Part shown: piece after piece, positions 1 to 8,582 of the stretch
Layout: the number at the start of each line of letters is the position of its first letter
Position numbering within the stretch: the stretch's first letter is position 1
DNA from: Methanosarcina sp. DH2
GTDB lineage: Archaea; Halobacteriota; Methanosarcinia; Methanosarcinales; Methanosarcinaceae
NCBI RefSeq assembly: GCF_020804225.1
Contig: NZ_WJBI01000004.1
Span: 145,646 to 209,645 of the forward strand
Length of the DNA stretch: 64,000 nt
Reading direction: 5' to 3'
Translations under genes and position numbers: made by a program
The notes under the pieces: generated by a model
Database searches by the model: none
Told to the model about the DNA's origin: nothing
Seen by the model: the letters and a program-made list of their open reading frames with translations, nothing else

Positions 1-155
1 AGGCTTTCAGTAACTTGTTACTGGGAATCTACGATAAACAGGCTCCCAGAGGAACTGAGATTCCCAGGAATCGAAGCCATATGAAAGGATGTACTCGTAG
101 GAAGCACCTTCCTCAAAATCTGAGTTTACGAAGGTTTTAGGTGGACGTAGTTCAC
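1..155 (+). mobile_element. Possible remnant right end of an IS200/IS605 (TnpB) element
   Basis: No open gene is seen here. The segment resembles the 3' end of TnpB-carrying IS200/IS605 elements. A subterminal imperfect hairpin lies at 106-135, with outer arms ACCTTC (106-111) and GAAGGT (130-135) and inner arms CTCA (112-115) and TGAG (121-124). It is followed by TTCAC at 151-155, the kind of short target motif at which such elements end. One frame (EAPSSKSEFTKVLGG) resembles a tnpB C-terminus but has a stop just before it, so any coding part has decayed. The hairpin and motif are seen; the family assignment rests on memory of similar ends. Confidence 0.35.
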
Positions 156-231
156 GTTTCCAATACAAAACGTGTATTTTACTGAACTATGTGCGGAAAA
201 AAGATATATTAGTAAAATATATTTTTCGCCC

Positions 232-483
232 ATGGTTGAATTTTCAGTTATAGTAGGCTCAACAGGAGTACTCCTGTTGCTACTGGCATTTCTTCTTAAT
301 CTCTTCAAGATCTTGATGCAGGATACAAAGACCTATGCAATACTAAACATAGTCGGTGCAGGGCTATCGTGCTATGCTTCGGTACTTATTGACTACGTGC
401 CTTTCGTGGTTCTTGAAGGGACATGGGCGCTCGTGGCCTTTATCGGGCTTATCAGGCTGTTTAAAGTCCCTGATGAAAATTAA
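232..483 (+). CDS. Small membrane protein, CBU_0592-like family
   Basis: This 83-residue protein has two or three hydrophobic helices and a C-terminal segment VVLEGTWALVAFIGLIRL that resembles the CBU_0592-type family of small prokaryotic membrane proteins, whose function is unknown. An upstream in-frame ATG at 172 would add 20 residues, but that part is polar and cysteine-containing. The ATG at 232 is preferred because a TATA-like stretch at about 202-212 lies about 25 bases before it, which fits a leaderless transcript. No operon partner is seen. The next gene lies on the opposite strand, converging on it. Confidence 0.6.
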   Translation: MVEFSVIVGSTGVLLLLLAFLLNLFKILMQDTKTYAILNIVGAGLSCYASVLIDYVPFVVLEGTWALVAFIGLIRLFKVPDEN

Positions 484-631
484 AAAGGAGTAAAGTGAGA
501 AGAAACAGCTAGTGTCATGACAACTTAATTATGGGGCATTAACATTTAGATTACCCCTCATACGTAGTCTTTTTTAGTAATTATGATAGCTCATAAATAA
601 ATTTCCTAGACACCAGGATTTACAGAGAATT

Positions 632-1402
632 TTACTTAAAATTATTTTTTTCCCTTTCTGAAAGCCTGCTAATTTCACTGGAAAGTCGCTGTACTTCCTG
701 ACGCAACTCCGTGATCTCTTTTGAGGATGTTTCCTTTTCTTTTCCGACAAGTAGACTGGCAAGAGCTGCAGTTATGTATCCAAAGATTGCAAAAGCGTAA
801 ACAGATAATAAAAAAGTTAATGCTCTTCCTTCAACAGTTTTTGGCCAGTAATCGCTCCCTATTGTTGTCATAATCATGGCTGTCCACCAGAAAGCATCCC
901 CGTAGGAACTAAGCCCAGGACTCTCAAAACTATACATGCCTGCTGCCCCGATAGAAGTTATTAAAGCAGTAAGGAGAAGGACATACTCCAGGCCTCTCTG
1001 TTTCATTGCAGTCCTGACAGTCCTTATACTTCTGTTAAATGAAGAGAGAACTCGGACAAGATTAAAAGATCGGATAAAACTTGTAGCTTTAATTACTCTG
1101 AACCCACGGAATAAACTGAAAATCCTTAACGCAGGCACAAATAGAGACAGAGCAATAAGCCAGTTTCCTTTTAAATAAACCTTTTTATCAGGAGCAATAT
1201 ACAGCTCAATGAAAAAATCAGCTATAAATATACCCCATATAACAGTACTTGCTGTTTGCAAAAGTGGTGAAAGCCCGTAGACAAAATCGAGAATAATAAG
1301 GATCAACCATACGATTGACAACAGAATCAAAGGAAAATCAAAAAGTGAATTGATCTGGCTAAGTAACTCTACTCTTTCTTCATTCAATCGATTTTTATCC
1401 AT
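632..1402 (-). CDS. Voltage-gated-type ion channel with TIGSDYWP filter
   Basis: A 256-residue protein with a six-helix voltage-gated potassium channel layout. Hydrophobic helices start at about residues 22, 52 and 80. An S4-like segment at residues 93-130 carries regularly spaced arginines. A pore helix (FWWTAMIMTT) and the selectivity filter TTIGSDYWP at 179-187 follow, then S6 at 195-220. The C-terminal 35 residues are charged with heptad leucines and probably form a coiled coil that drives tetramer assembly. The filter has TIGSD where classical K+ channels have TVGYGD. The gene stands alone, with its own AT-rich promoter region at 1403-1680. Ion selectivity cannot be told from sequence. 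Confidence 0.85.
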   Translation of the reverse strand: MDKNRLNEERVELLSQINSLFDFPLILLSIVWLILIILDFVYGLSPLLQTASTVIWGIFIADFFIELYIAPDKKVYLKGNWLIALSLFVPALRIFSLFRGFRVIKATSFIRSFNLVRVLSSFNRSIRTVRTAMKQRGLEYVLLLTALITSIGAAGMYSFESPGLSSYGDAFWWTAMIMTTIGSDYWPKTVEGRALTFLLSVYAFAIFGYITAALASLLVGKEKETSSKEITELRQEVQRLSSEISRLSEREKNNFK

Positions 1403-1680
1403 ATATTTACTCTCATCAATATGATAATCGCATTAAAGTGAGTATACTCCTATGAGTAAAAGAAGAATTGGTAAATATAATAAGTCTTCTCAGAGCATTT
1501 ATAGGTTCTTTAATAGCTATTTCAGTAAAAAAGTGTCTATTTAAAAACAAAAAAACTCTGTATACTGACTTTTTTAATTTCGAAAAAATTAAAAAATTTG
1601 GAAATAATAGACTGTAAGTATTACAAGTTTACAGCTTATATATCTCCTGAGTAAACTTCTAATCAATTATCTGTACTGCT

Positions 1681-2811
1681 TCACATATTGTTGTCATTAT
1701 CACCGGCGTTATCATCCTCTCCGTCATCACCGACGGTGCCGACATCTTCACCTTCATCGACGGTACCAACATCTTCATCGTCACCGGCGGTATCATCTTC
1801 GTCGTCACCGACCATGTCATCGGTCATATTTCCAGTCATGTTATCGGTCACATTTCCGGTCATGTTGTCCATCATGTCTTCGGTTACGTTCATGAAATTA
1901 AGGATTTCAAGACCTTCGAGCTGAGGTTCGTCAAACGCTACATGAATGAAAGGCTGTTCCTCACCGTCTGGAAGAGTGTAATTGGTAGGTACTGGCTCTT
2001 CAACCATTGTCCCGTTGTCAGCCATGATCTTCTCAGGCATCACGAGGTGTACCTGTATGCCCTGGTGAGGTAATTCATTATCAAAGAGCAGCCTGTAACC
2101 TTCTTCATCCGAGCTTCTGACACGTTCGGTTGCCATAGCATGTATGACCCTGTCATCGCTGACAAGAGTGCCGTTTATATAAAGTTCTCCTACACCCCAG
2201 ACAGCTCCGTATGCATAAGAGGTTGGCTCCAGGCGTGTATCTATTGATGATCTTCCGTGAGCGATTCCGTCAATTACCACGCCACCAAGAACCGGGTGGA
2301 ACTGTCCAACGTTAGTGACATTTGTCAGGACTACGCGGTATTCGATTTCACCCGAAGGATCAGTAAAGTTGAATTCAGCTTCAGCTGTGTCCTCGGATTC
2401 GTTGACATCCACAGGAGTCCGATCTGTCAAATCCATGGTAAAGGAACCGTTGATACTCGAGAAATTATCGGAATAAGGTGTATCTTCTATTGTTGAATTG
2501 AACTCGGTCTCATCATCATTTACCGACCTGTTTTCGATCGGAACACCAATTTCTTCTTCAAAGCCCAGTGGCATTTCCGGAGTTCCAAAGATTACCGGAT
2601 CGAGCCTCCGCGGACCTGGTAAAATCCATTTGACATCCCCACCAGATTCCTGGCTTACACTAACCTCTTTATTTGTAAGCGTACTAACGTTTCCGTCCGT
2701 GCCCAAATCTCCCTCTTCAGAGACATTGTTCTCTTCAGTTTGAGCCTGTGTTGATCCAAGAGAAAAAGCCAGACACATAACCAGCAGAGAAACTATCAAT
2801 TTCATTTTCAT
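1681..2811 (-). CDS. Secreted acidic sequon-rich protein (paralog A)
   Basis: A 376-residue exported protein of unknown function. Residues 1-24 form a signal peptide (basic start, hydrophobic core, cleavage near TQAQT). A middle region of about 200 residues looks globular. It contains many N-x-T/S sequons, as expected for an archaeal glycosylated surface protein. The C-terminal 75 residues are low complexity: NMTGNVTDNMTG-type repeats, then runs of D, E and G ending NDNNM. There is no C-terminal membrane anchor. A G-rich tract (GGGGGGTA) lies just before the ATG. The signal peptide and promoter are nearly the same as those of the neighbour at 3360-4481, so the pair probably arose by duplication. 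Confidence 0.75.
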   Translation of the reverse strand: MKMKLIVSLLVMCLAFSLGSTQAQTEENNVSEEGDLGTDGNVSTLTNKEVSVSQESGGDVKWILPGPRRLDPVIFGTPEMPLGFEEEIGVPIENRSVNDDETEFNSTIEDTPYSDNFSSINGSFTMDLTDRTPVDVNESEDTAEAEFNFTDPSGEIEYRVVLTNVTNVGQFHPVLGGVVIDGIAHGRSSIDTRLEPTSYAYGAVWGVGELYINGTLVSDDRVIHAMATERVRSSDEEGYRLLFDNELPHQGIQVHLVMPEKIMADNGTMVEEPVPTNYTLPDGEEQPFIHVAFDEPQLEGLEILNFMNVTEDMMDNMTGNVTDNMTGNMTDDMVGDDEDDTAGDDEDVGTVDEGEDVGTVGDDGEDDNAGDNDNNM

Positions 2812-3359
2812 TCTATACCCCCCGTATGCAAAAATTCGGCCATTTGTGCCGACTGCATTATATAATACCCAATTAAATAAAATTTATTTTAATATAAAAC
2901 AATTTAATAATAAATGGGGAATTTATAAATACTTAATCTCTATTTAACTATGCTGAGGGTTAATCATCTTTTCAGAATCAGTAGGTACTTTGAAAGTAAT
3001 ATTTGTTATAATTTATTAAGTTCATACAGGCATGACTCATAGCTTGCCCAGAAACTTCTTAGAAAAATATATTTCAAGAAAATTGTTCAAATCGGAGATT
3101 TACATTTAACTTTCAGTATTTAACTTTCAGTATTACAGTAATAGTGGAATCAAGCTGGATTAAAAAACTGACTTTAGATATTAAGAAAACATTAGATAAG
3201 AGAAAAAGATGCAAGAAATAGTTAAAAAAGAGTAAAGAACAGCAAACTGTAAAACTACAAGCTTGCAGTCTCTACTTTTAAACTAACTCAGTAATCAACA
3301 TTTTGATTACTTATCCCTTTGTTCCTACTTTATTACGCGAAAGTTTTACCGATCAATGA
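2812..3359. other. Intergenic region between the two secreted-protein genes
   Basis: This 548-bp AT-rich stretch holds the promoter of the gene at 1681-2811 near its left end (see 2900-2963) and a 13-base direct repeat, atttaactttcag, near 3105-3135. No open frame with coding character, tRNA or clear terminator is seen. Confidence 0.5.
2900..2963 (-). promoter_or_regulatory. Promoter of secreted protein A, shared with paralog B
   Basis: A TATA box (TTTATAAAT, 2922-2930) lies about 110 bases before the ATG. The roughly 60 bases around it match the region at 4562-4628 upstream of the paralog almost base for base, although the coding regions have diverged strongly. This implies shared regulation and a leader of about 85 nt. 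Confidence 0.55.
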
Positions 3360-4481
3360 TCACACTACATCTTCGGTCATATCATCCGTATCTTCGGTCA
3401 TATCATCCGTATCTTCGGTCATATCATCCGTATCTTCGGTCATATCATCCGTATCTTCGGTCATATCATCCATATCTTCTGTCATGTTACCCATTTCTTC
3501 GATTATAGTCGTGCTTTGAGTTATATCACAGGTAACGTTCTTGGTCACGATTCTAATCATATCATCTATGCTTCTGACTATGACTATTTTTCCGGTTACG
3601 TTATCCATGCCTTCATCCATGTCTTCATCCGTTCCGGTTATGTTATCCATGGTCCCGATAATAGCCGTATTTCCGTCCATCGCGATCAGATCATCTATGT
3701 CTTCATCTTCCATTTCGGCCATATCATCCATATTTCTGATTACAACCATCTTTCCGGTAAGATCGCATGTCATGGGTTCAGTCATATTATCCGTATCTTC
3801 GTCCATTTCGGTCATATTGGACAGTGCTTCAGCAACTTCGTCAATGTCACCCATATTTCTGATTACAACCATTTTTCGGGTCATATCGCCTGTTACGGTT
3901 CCGGTCATATTTCCGGTCATGAGCACAGTCATATTATCCATATCTTCGGTCATGTTATTCATACCGGTGGCATTATCCATGTCTTCGACCGTGTTGAATG
4001 TGATCGTTCCGGTCATATTTCCAGTCTTGAGTATGATCATATTTTCGATGACATTATTCATGTCTTCGGTAACGTTCATATCTTCGGTTATGTTATTCGT
4101 TCTTCCGAAAATAACCACGTTTCCGGGGATATCATCCGCACTTCCGATCATAACCGCTTTTTCGGTCATATTGCCCAGGTCTCTGATTAGAATTATTTTC
4201 CCGGTCACATCAGACGTCATGTCCTCGGTAACGTTATTCATGCCATCAGTAACGTTATTCGTATCATCGGTGACATTATTCATATCATCGGTGGCGTTAT
4301 CCGTTTCTTCGACTATAACTGCATTTCCGGTTATATTACATGTGATATTTTCAGTAATATTTCCTTTCATGATCACATCTATGTCTTCCATATTTCCGAG
4401 CATATTAGTTTGTGCTTGCACGGATACGATAGACAAGGTCAGGCACAGCGCTAGCAGAGAAACTATCAATTTCACTTTCAT
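3360..4481 (-). CDS. Secreted repetitive sequon-rich protein (paralog B)
   Basis: A 373-residue exported protein of unknown function. The signal peptide at residues 1-24 (cleavage near VQAQT) is nearly the same as in the downstream paralog. Nearly all of the mature chain is built from degenerate repeats of the form D-x-x-N-V/M-T-E/D-D-M, with many N-x-T sequons, and it alternates with hydrophobic beta-like strips such as KMVVIRNM, TITFN and KIVIVRSI. The last about 40 residues are five near-perfect copies of TEDTDDM. The regular spacing of hydrophobic strips and sequon loops suggests a repetitive, possibly beta-solenoid, glycoprotein. The long open frame on the opposite strand follows from the repeat composition. 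Confidence 0.7.
   Translation of the reverse strand: MKVKLIVSLLALCLTLSIVSVQAQTNMLGNMEDIDVIMKGNITENITCNITGNAVIVEETDNATDDMNNVTDDTNNVTDGMNNVTEDMTSDVTGKIILIRDLGNMTEKAVMIGSADDIPGNVVIFGRTNNITEDMNVTEDMNNVIENMIILKTGNMTGTITFNTVEDMDNATGMNNMTEDMDNMTVLMTGNMTGTVTGDMTRKMVVIRNMGDIDEVAEALSNMTEMDEDTDNMTEPMTCDLTGKMVVIRNMDDMAEMEDEDIDDLIAMDGNTAIIGTMDNITGTDEDMDEGMDNVTGKIVIVRSIDDMIRIVTKNVTCDITQSTTIIEEMGNMTEDMDDMTEDTDDMTEDTDDMTEDTDDMTEDTDDMTEDVV
3371..3475 (-). repeat. 21-nt in-frame tandem repeat, five copies
   Basis: Five copies of a 21-base unit, nearly identical, start at 3371, 3392, 3413, 3434 and 3455. A degenerate sixth begins at 3476. Each encodes the heptapeptide TEDTDDM at the C-terminus of the secreted protein. 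Identity at DNA level points to recent slippage or recombination, so copy number probably varies between strains. Confidence 0.9.
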
Positions 4482-4561
4482 ACATTACCCCCGTATACGA
4501 GTTCGACCTTCAGGCCAACTATATTAATAAAACTCAATTAAATAAAAGTTGATTTAATATT

Positions 4562-4628
4562 AATCAATTTAATAATAAAGGCGGAATTTATAAATACTTA
4601 ATCTCTTTTTAATTATACTGAAGGTTAA
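4562..4628 (-). promoter_or_regulatory. Promoter of secreted protein B
   Basis: TATA box TTTATAAAT near 4587-4595 in a block that matches 2900-2963. The ATG lies about 105 bases downstream at 4481. The rest of the 4482-4801 intergenic region is AT-rich with nothing else recognised. Confidence 0.55.
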
Positions 4629-4801
4629 TTCAGTTTCAAGAGCTATGAAATGTTATGAAAGCTTTATTAACTATTAAGCAATGCCACTATTTATGACATA
4701 ATTTTTATATAAGAAACTTAATAAGAAATTAGATAAACCAACCTTATTACAAATAGAAATCCAAAAGAGACATAGAGAACTTAAAAAGAGAAATAGAGAA
4801 T

Positions 4802-5482
4802 TTATATTAAGTAATTTTTAATCCAGCTCTTTACTTCCTTATAGACTTCATCCGAGACTTCAGTTAAACTGTGCCCTGCCCCTTCGTATATTGTAAGCTT
4901 CTTTGGTTCATGTGCCAGAGAATATGCATATACCGAGCTTCCTGAAGGCAGTGTTTTATCCTCATCTCCGTGGATCAGGAGTACTGAAACCCCTTCTGCA
5001 AGATTGGAGATCGGGCTAACTCCTAAACTCTGAGTGGAAAGGGTAACTATTGTTTTCACCACATTTTCATTATGTGCAGCCTGAACAACGACAGCTCCTC
5101 CAAATGAGTGTCCTATCAGGCCAAGTTCAGTAATGCCTTCGCCTTTTATGAAATCAATTCCTACCAGCACATCCATTGTGGCTTCTGCCAGATCAGTAGG
5201 ATACCTGAAACTGACTCTTAGCGAACTTATTCCGGACTCCAGCAAATCCATACATAAACGGGGATACAGGTCGTCCGCAGGGGTATCAAAGCCCCCTCCA
5301 ATTCCTCCAACCATAATTACTGCCTTATTCGTATCCTCAGCAGTGTAATAACGGCATTCAACCCTTCCACGGCTTGTTTCGATTGTGACGAGTTCAAATC
5401 CATCTCCGGGCCCTTTATTTATACCAAGAATACTGGCTTCCAGTACTTCATCCCCGAATTCTGTTCTCTTTCTCCCATCCAT
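4802..5482 (-). CDS. Alpha/beta hydrolase (dienelactone hydrolase-like)
   Basis: A cytoplasmic 226-residue serine hydrolase. The nucleophile elbow GHSFGG places Ser126. HGDEDKTLP supplies the probable acid Asp175, and GAGHSL gives His204. The GGIGGGFD loop near residue 59 probably forms the oxyanion hole. Length and order fit the dienelactone hydrolase-like or prolyl-oligopeptidase-like small hydrolases. The substrate is unknown. No neighbour shares its strand closely, so it is probably transcribed alone. Confidence 0.85.
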   Translation of the reverse strand: MDGRKRTEFGDEVLEASILGINKGPGDGFELVTIETSRGRVECRYYTAEDTNKAVIMVGGIGGGFDTPADDLYPRLCMDLLESGISSLRVSFRYPTDLAEATMDVLVGIDFIKGEGITELGLIGHSFGGAVVVQAAHNENVVKTIVTLSTQSLGVSPISNLAEGVSVLLIHGDEDKTLPSGSSVYAYSLAHEPKKLTIYEGAGHSLTEVSDEVYKEVKSWIKNYLI

Positions 5483-5619
5483 AAACCTATCTAAAACTCC
5501 GGCTTATTAGGCATTTACGGATAGCACTAAATTATTCATTAACAGATTGTGGAACAGGCTTTAAAAAACAAAATAAGAAAGCGATTTCTAAAGTCATATA
5601 TTGATAATCAAATTAAAAA

Positions 5620-5671
5620 GGAGCTTGAAAAAGGAGATTTAAAAAGGAGATTTAAAAAGGAGATTTAAGAA
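5620..5671 (+). repeat. 13-nt purine-rich tandem array before the thioesterase gene
   Basis: Four copies of a 13-base unit (ggagatttaaaaa; the first is a variant) run from 5620 to 5671 in the 352-bp space between the hydrolase and thioesterase genes, which diverge from here. The unit contains a GGAG Shine-Dalgarno-like core but no start codon follows at the right spacing. Nothing else is recognised in this interval. Confidence 0.8.
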
Positions 5672-5834
5672 GGAATTTGAAAGAGATATAAAGATAACTG
5701 AAAGAAAAAGTGGAGCCTTCTTTCAAACGGAAAAGAAAAGAAAAATATTCCTGAATGCAGCCTTCAAGGAATAACTTTAATTAAAAATATGGCAAATGGA
5801 AAGTGATTTTACTGACAATTACCGGAGTAATTTT

Positions 5835-6242
5835 ATGGAAGATCTCAAAAAGTTTTTTAAAAAAGATAAATTCGCTGCACATACAGGAATAGAATTGCTG
5901 GAAGTTTCCCCAGGATATGCAAAAGCCATGATGGAGATAGAAGAAAAACACCTGAATGCGTTAAAAGCAGTGCAGGGTGGGGCATTGTTTACTCTCGCAG
6001 ACCTTGCTTTTGCAGCAGCATCAAATGCATACGGGATTGCTGCAGTTGGGATCAATTCAAATATCTCTTTTGTAAAAGCTGCAACAAAAGGGACTTTAAC
6101 AGCCGAAGCAAAGGAAACTTCAATAAACCCTAAAATCGCCACATATACTGTGAATATCACTGACGACGAAGGAGATCTCGTAGCAATATTTCAGGGAATG
6201 GTCTATAGAAAAAAGTTTACGCTTGACTTTTCGGATGTTTAA
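5835..6242 (+). CDS. Hotdog-fold thioesterase, PaaI-like
   Basis: A 135-residue hotdog thioesterase of the PaaI/acyl-CoA hydrolase type. The family signature is visible as HLNALKAVQGGALFTLADLAFA: an asparagine, the GG at the start of the central helix, and the acidic residue in LAD that acts in catalysis. The substrate is probably an acyl-CoA or other thioester. An ATG at 5796 would add 13 polar residues, but the ATG at 5835 has a GGAG seven bases upstream and gives the usual length. The gene stands alone before tRNA-Gly. Confidence 0.85.
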   Translation: MEDLKKFFKKDKFAAHTGIELLEVSPGYAKAMMEIEEKHLNALKAVQGGALFTLADLAFAAASNAYGIAAVGINSNISFVKAATKGTLTAEAKETSINPKIATYTVNITDDEGDLVAIFQGMVYRKKFTLDFSDV

Positions 6243-6359
6243 GTTCCAGAAATCAGAAATTCTGTTGTAAGCAACAAAAAAATACTACTAAAATAAAAAT
6301 GTCAATTAAAGTTAAAATTGTTATTTTTTATACAGTAAAAGTTTTAAAAAAACTCAGGA

Positions 6360-6431
6360 TGCGACTGCCGGGATTCGAACCCGGGTTCTAAGCTTGGGAA
6401 GCTCAGGTCATAGCCACTAAACCACAGTCGC
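6360..6431 (-). tRNA. tRNA-Gly (anticodon CCC)
   Basis: The complement folds as a full cloverleaf. The acceptor stem is GCGACTG paired with CAGTCGC, and the discriminator A is at 6360. The anticodon stem TGAGC/GCTTA has loop TTCCCAA, giving anticodon CCC. The T arm is CCGGG-TTCGAAT-CCCGG. CCA is not encoded and must be added by the CCA-adding enzyme. No intron is seen. Confidence 0.95.
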
Positions 6432-6643
6432 AGACTGTCTTAAAGAACTGCTGTGTACTCTTCTCATGCATCTTTTAGATATTAAATGTTTCGGTAAAAG
6501 GAGAGAGATGCCGAAGAGTACTGGTTTATCCTTTACTGGAAATGAATATCTATTTCTTAAACTTGAGGGTGCAAAGCGATAAAGACCGGGGCAAGGAATA
6601 GTTATTGTAGAAAATTTCAAACCGCTTATTCGGAGAGGGGTCA

Positions 6644-8386
6644 ATGGCGCGGTTTAAAGAGCTTGCAGAGCTTTTTGAGGAGCTTGAGAAGATCACGTCC
6701 CATAAGGAAATCGTAAGGAAACTTGCTGGTTTTTTTGAGGGGCTCAAAGGAAATGAGGTGAGGGATAGTGCGTATCTTTTTCTTGGGAGCATAGGACCTG
6801 CCTTTGAGAACACAACATTAGGAATTAAGGACAGGCTTGCCATAAGAGCCATCGCAGGGGCTTATGGAGTTCCCGAAGAAGAGGTCATAAGAAAGTATGC
6901 AAGGGAAGGAGACCTTGGAGATGTGGCTTTTGTGCTCAGCGAGAAAAGAGAAGCATCCCTGACTATTGAAGATGTTTTTGAAAGGCTGAGACAGATAAAA
7001 GAAGCCTCAGGAAAAGGAAGCCAGGAGGAAAAGACCGGGCTTCTTTCCGATATCTTGCAGAAAGCCACGCCTGAAGAAGGGAAATATATTGTGAGGCTCG
7101 TACTGGGGAGGCTCAGGCTCGGATTTGGAGACCAGTTTTTGCTCGAAGCTTTCTCCATCGCCTTCACAGGAGATAAAAAACACGCAGGAAAAATAAAAGA
7201 AAGCTACAGCGTCTGTACGGATATAGGGAAACTGGCAAAAACCCTTGCAGAGCACGGAGCCAGGACTCCAGGGAATTTTTCCATAAAGCCGGGAAGACCT
7301 GTAAAATCAATGCTTTCCCAGCGTGTTGAAAGCTTTGAAGAGCTTGAAAAAAGGGTTCAGGGCAAAAAAGCAGCTGAAGAGAAGTATGACGGAGAAAGGA
7401 TACAGGTCCACAAAGACGGAGACTGGATTAAAGCGTTTTCCCGGAGGCTTGAGGACATCACTGCCCAGTATCCGGATATTATCGAAGCAGTTAAAAAAAG
7501 TGTCACTGTGGATAAAATCGTGCTTGATGGAGAAATAGTTGCATACGCTGAACTGGAGAAAGACGGTAATCGGATAGAAAAATTTTATCCGTTTCAAAGG
7601 CTTATGCAGAGGCGCAGAAAATACGAGATTGAAAAGTACAGGGAGAAATGTCCTGTTGCGGTTTTCTTTTTTGATATCCTTTACCTTAATGGAGAGTCCC
7701 TTCTAAAGAAACCCTATCCTGAAAGAAGAGCTTTGCTTGAAATGCATGTTGCTGTTCAGGGAATAGTTCATCTGGCCAGGAGAACCATTACGGAAAACAT
7801 TGAGGAAATTGAAGACTTTTTTAACGAAACCGTCGAGAAAGGGCTTGAAGGGATCGTAGTCAAATCCATGAGTAGCGGCTCTGTTTACGAAGCCGGAAAA
7901 AGGAGCTGGTTCTGGTTCAAATGGAAACAGGAATACTCAGAAGGAATGAGAGAGACCTTTGATCTCGTGGTTGTCGGGAGCTATTACGGAAGGGGGAGGA
8001 GAAGAGGGTCCTTTGGGGCGCTTCTCTGTGCGGTCCTGAATGAAGAGGAACAGCGGTTCGAAACTTTAACAAAAGTAGGTACTGGTTTTACTGAAGCGGA
8101 TGCAGAAGAAATCAATAGTTTGCTTTCAGCCCATATTGCGAGTGAAGCTCCAAAGAATGTCTCCATAAAAAAAGGGATGCTTCCTGACATTTTCATAGAA
8201 CCGACAGTTGTTATTGAAGTCCTTGGCTCGGAGATCACAAACAGTCCCGGGCATACGGCAGGGGAAGGAAAAGAAGAAACAGGACTTGCGCTACGTTTTC
8301 CCCGTTTTTTGCGCATAAGGTATGACAGAGGCCCCTATGATGCCACGACGGTTAAGGAAATAAGGGACTTGAAGGACGGAGCTTGA
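6644..8386 (+). CDS. lig: ATP-dependent DNA ligase
   Basis: A 580-residue archaeal replicative DNA ligase that seals nicks through a covalent lysyl-AMP intermediate. An N-terminal all-helical DNA-binding domain spans about 1-210. The adenylation domain follows, with the KYDGERIQVH motif (Lys247 nucleophile), DGEIVA near 295 and EGIVVK at 402-407. The OB-fold domain starts with FKWK around 425-428. Length matches archaeal and eukaryotic ligase I cores. It is followed after about 200 bp by the PolX polymerase gene on the same strand, which suggests a repair-related pair. Confidence 0.97.
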   Translation: MARFKELAELFEELEKITSHKEIVRKLAGFFEGLKGNEVRDSAYLFLGSIGPAFENTTLGIKDRLAIRAIAGAYGVPEEEVIRKYAREGDLGDVAFVLSEKREASLTIEDVFERLRQIKEASGKGSQEEKTGLLSDILQKATPEEGKYIVRLVLGRLRLGFGDQFLLEAFSIAFTGDKKHAGKIKESYSVCTDIGKLAKTLAEHGARTPGNFSIKPGRPVKSMLSQRVESFEELEKRVQGKKAAEEKYDGERIQVHKDGDWIKAFSRRLEDITAQYPDIIEAVKKSVTVDKIVLDGEIVAYAELEKDGNRIEKFYPFQRLMQRRRKYEIEKYREKCPVAVFFFDILYLNGESLLKKPYPERRALLEMHVAVQGIVHLARRTITENIEEIEDFFNETVEKGLEGIVVKSMSSGSVYEAGKRSWFWFKWKQEYSEGMRETFDLVVVGSYYGRGRRRGSFGALLCAVLNEEEQRFETLTKVGTGFTEADAEEINSLLSAHIASEAPKNVSIKKGMLPDIFIEPTVVIEVLGSEITNSPGHTAGEGKEETGLALRFPRFLRIRYDRGPYDATTVKEIRDLKDGA

Positions 8387-8582
8387 AAGCTGGCAGGATA
8401 ATAGAAAGAAAAGTTGGTAATAAAACCGGCTGAGAAAGTAGGAGAAAAGGAAAGCTGTTAACAGGACAGGTTGAGAAGGAGGAGAAAAAGAAAAATGGAG
8501 TAAAAGAAAAGAGAAAAAAGTATAAGCAAAAAATCTTGACGAGAGGGAAGGAAAAAACACTGAAAAGGGGGTTGGGGAGCCG

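Noticed and set aside
3541-4527. Long plus-strand open frame of 328 codons
   Set aside because: It lies exactly opposite the repetitive secreted-protein gene. Its Ser/Ile/Val-only composition follows from the GAT/ATG-rich repeats on the coding strand, and the minus-strand frame has a signal peptide and a promoter.
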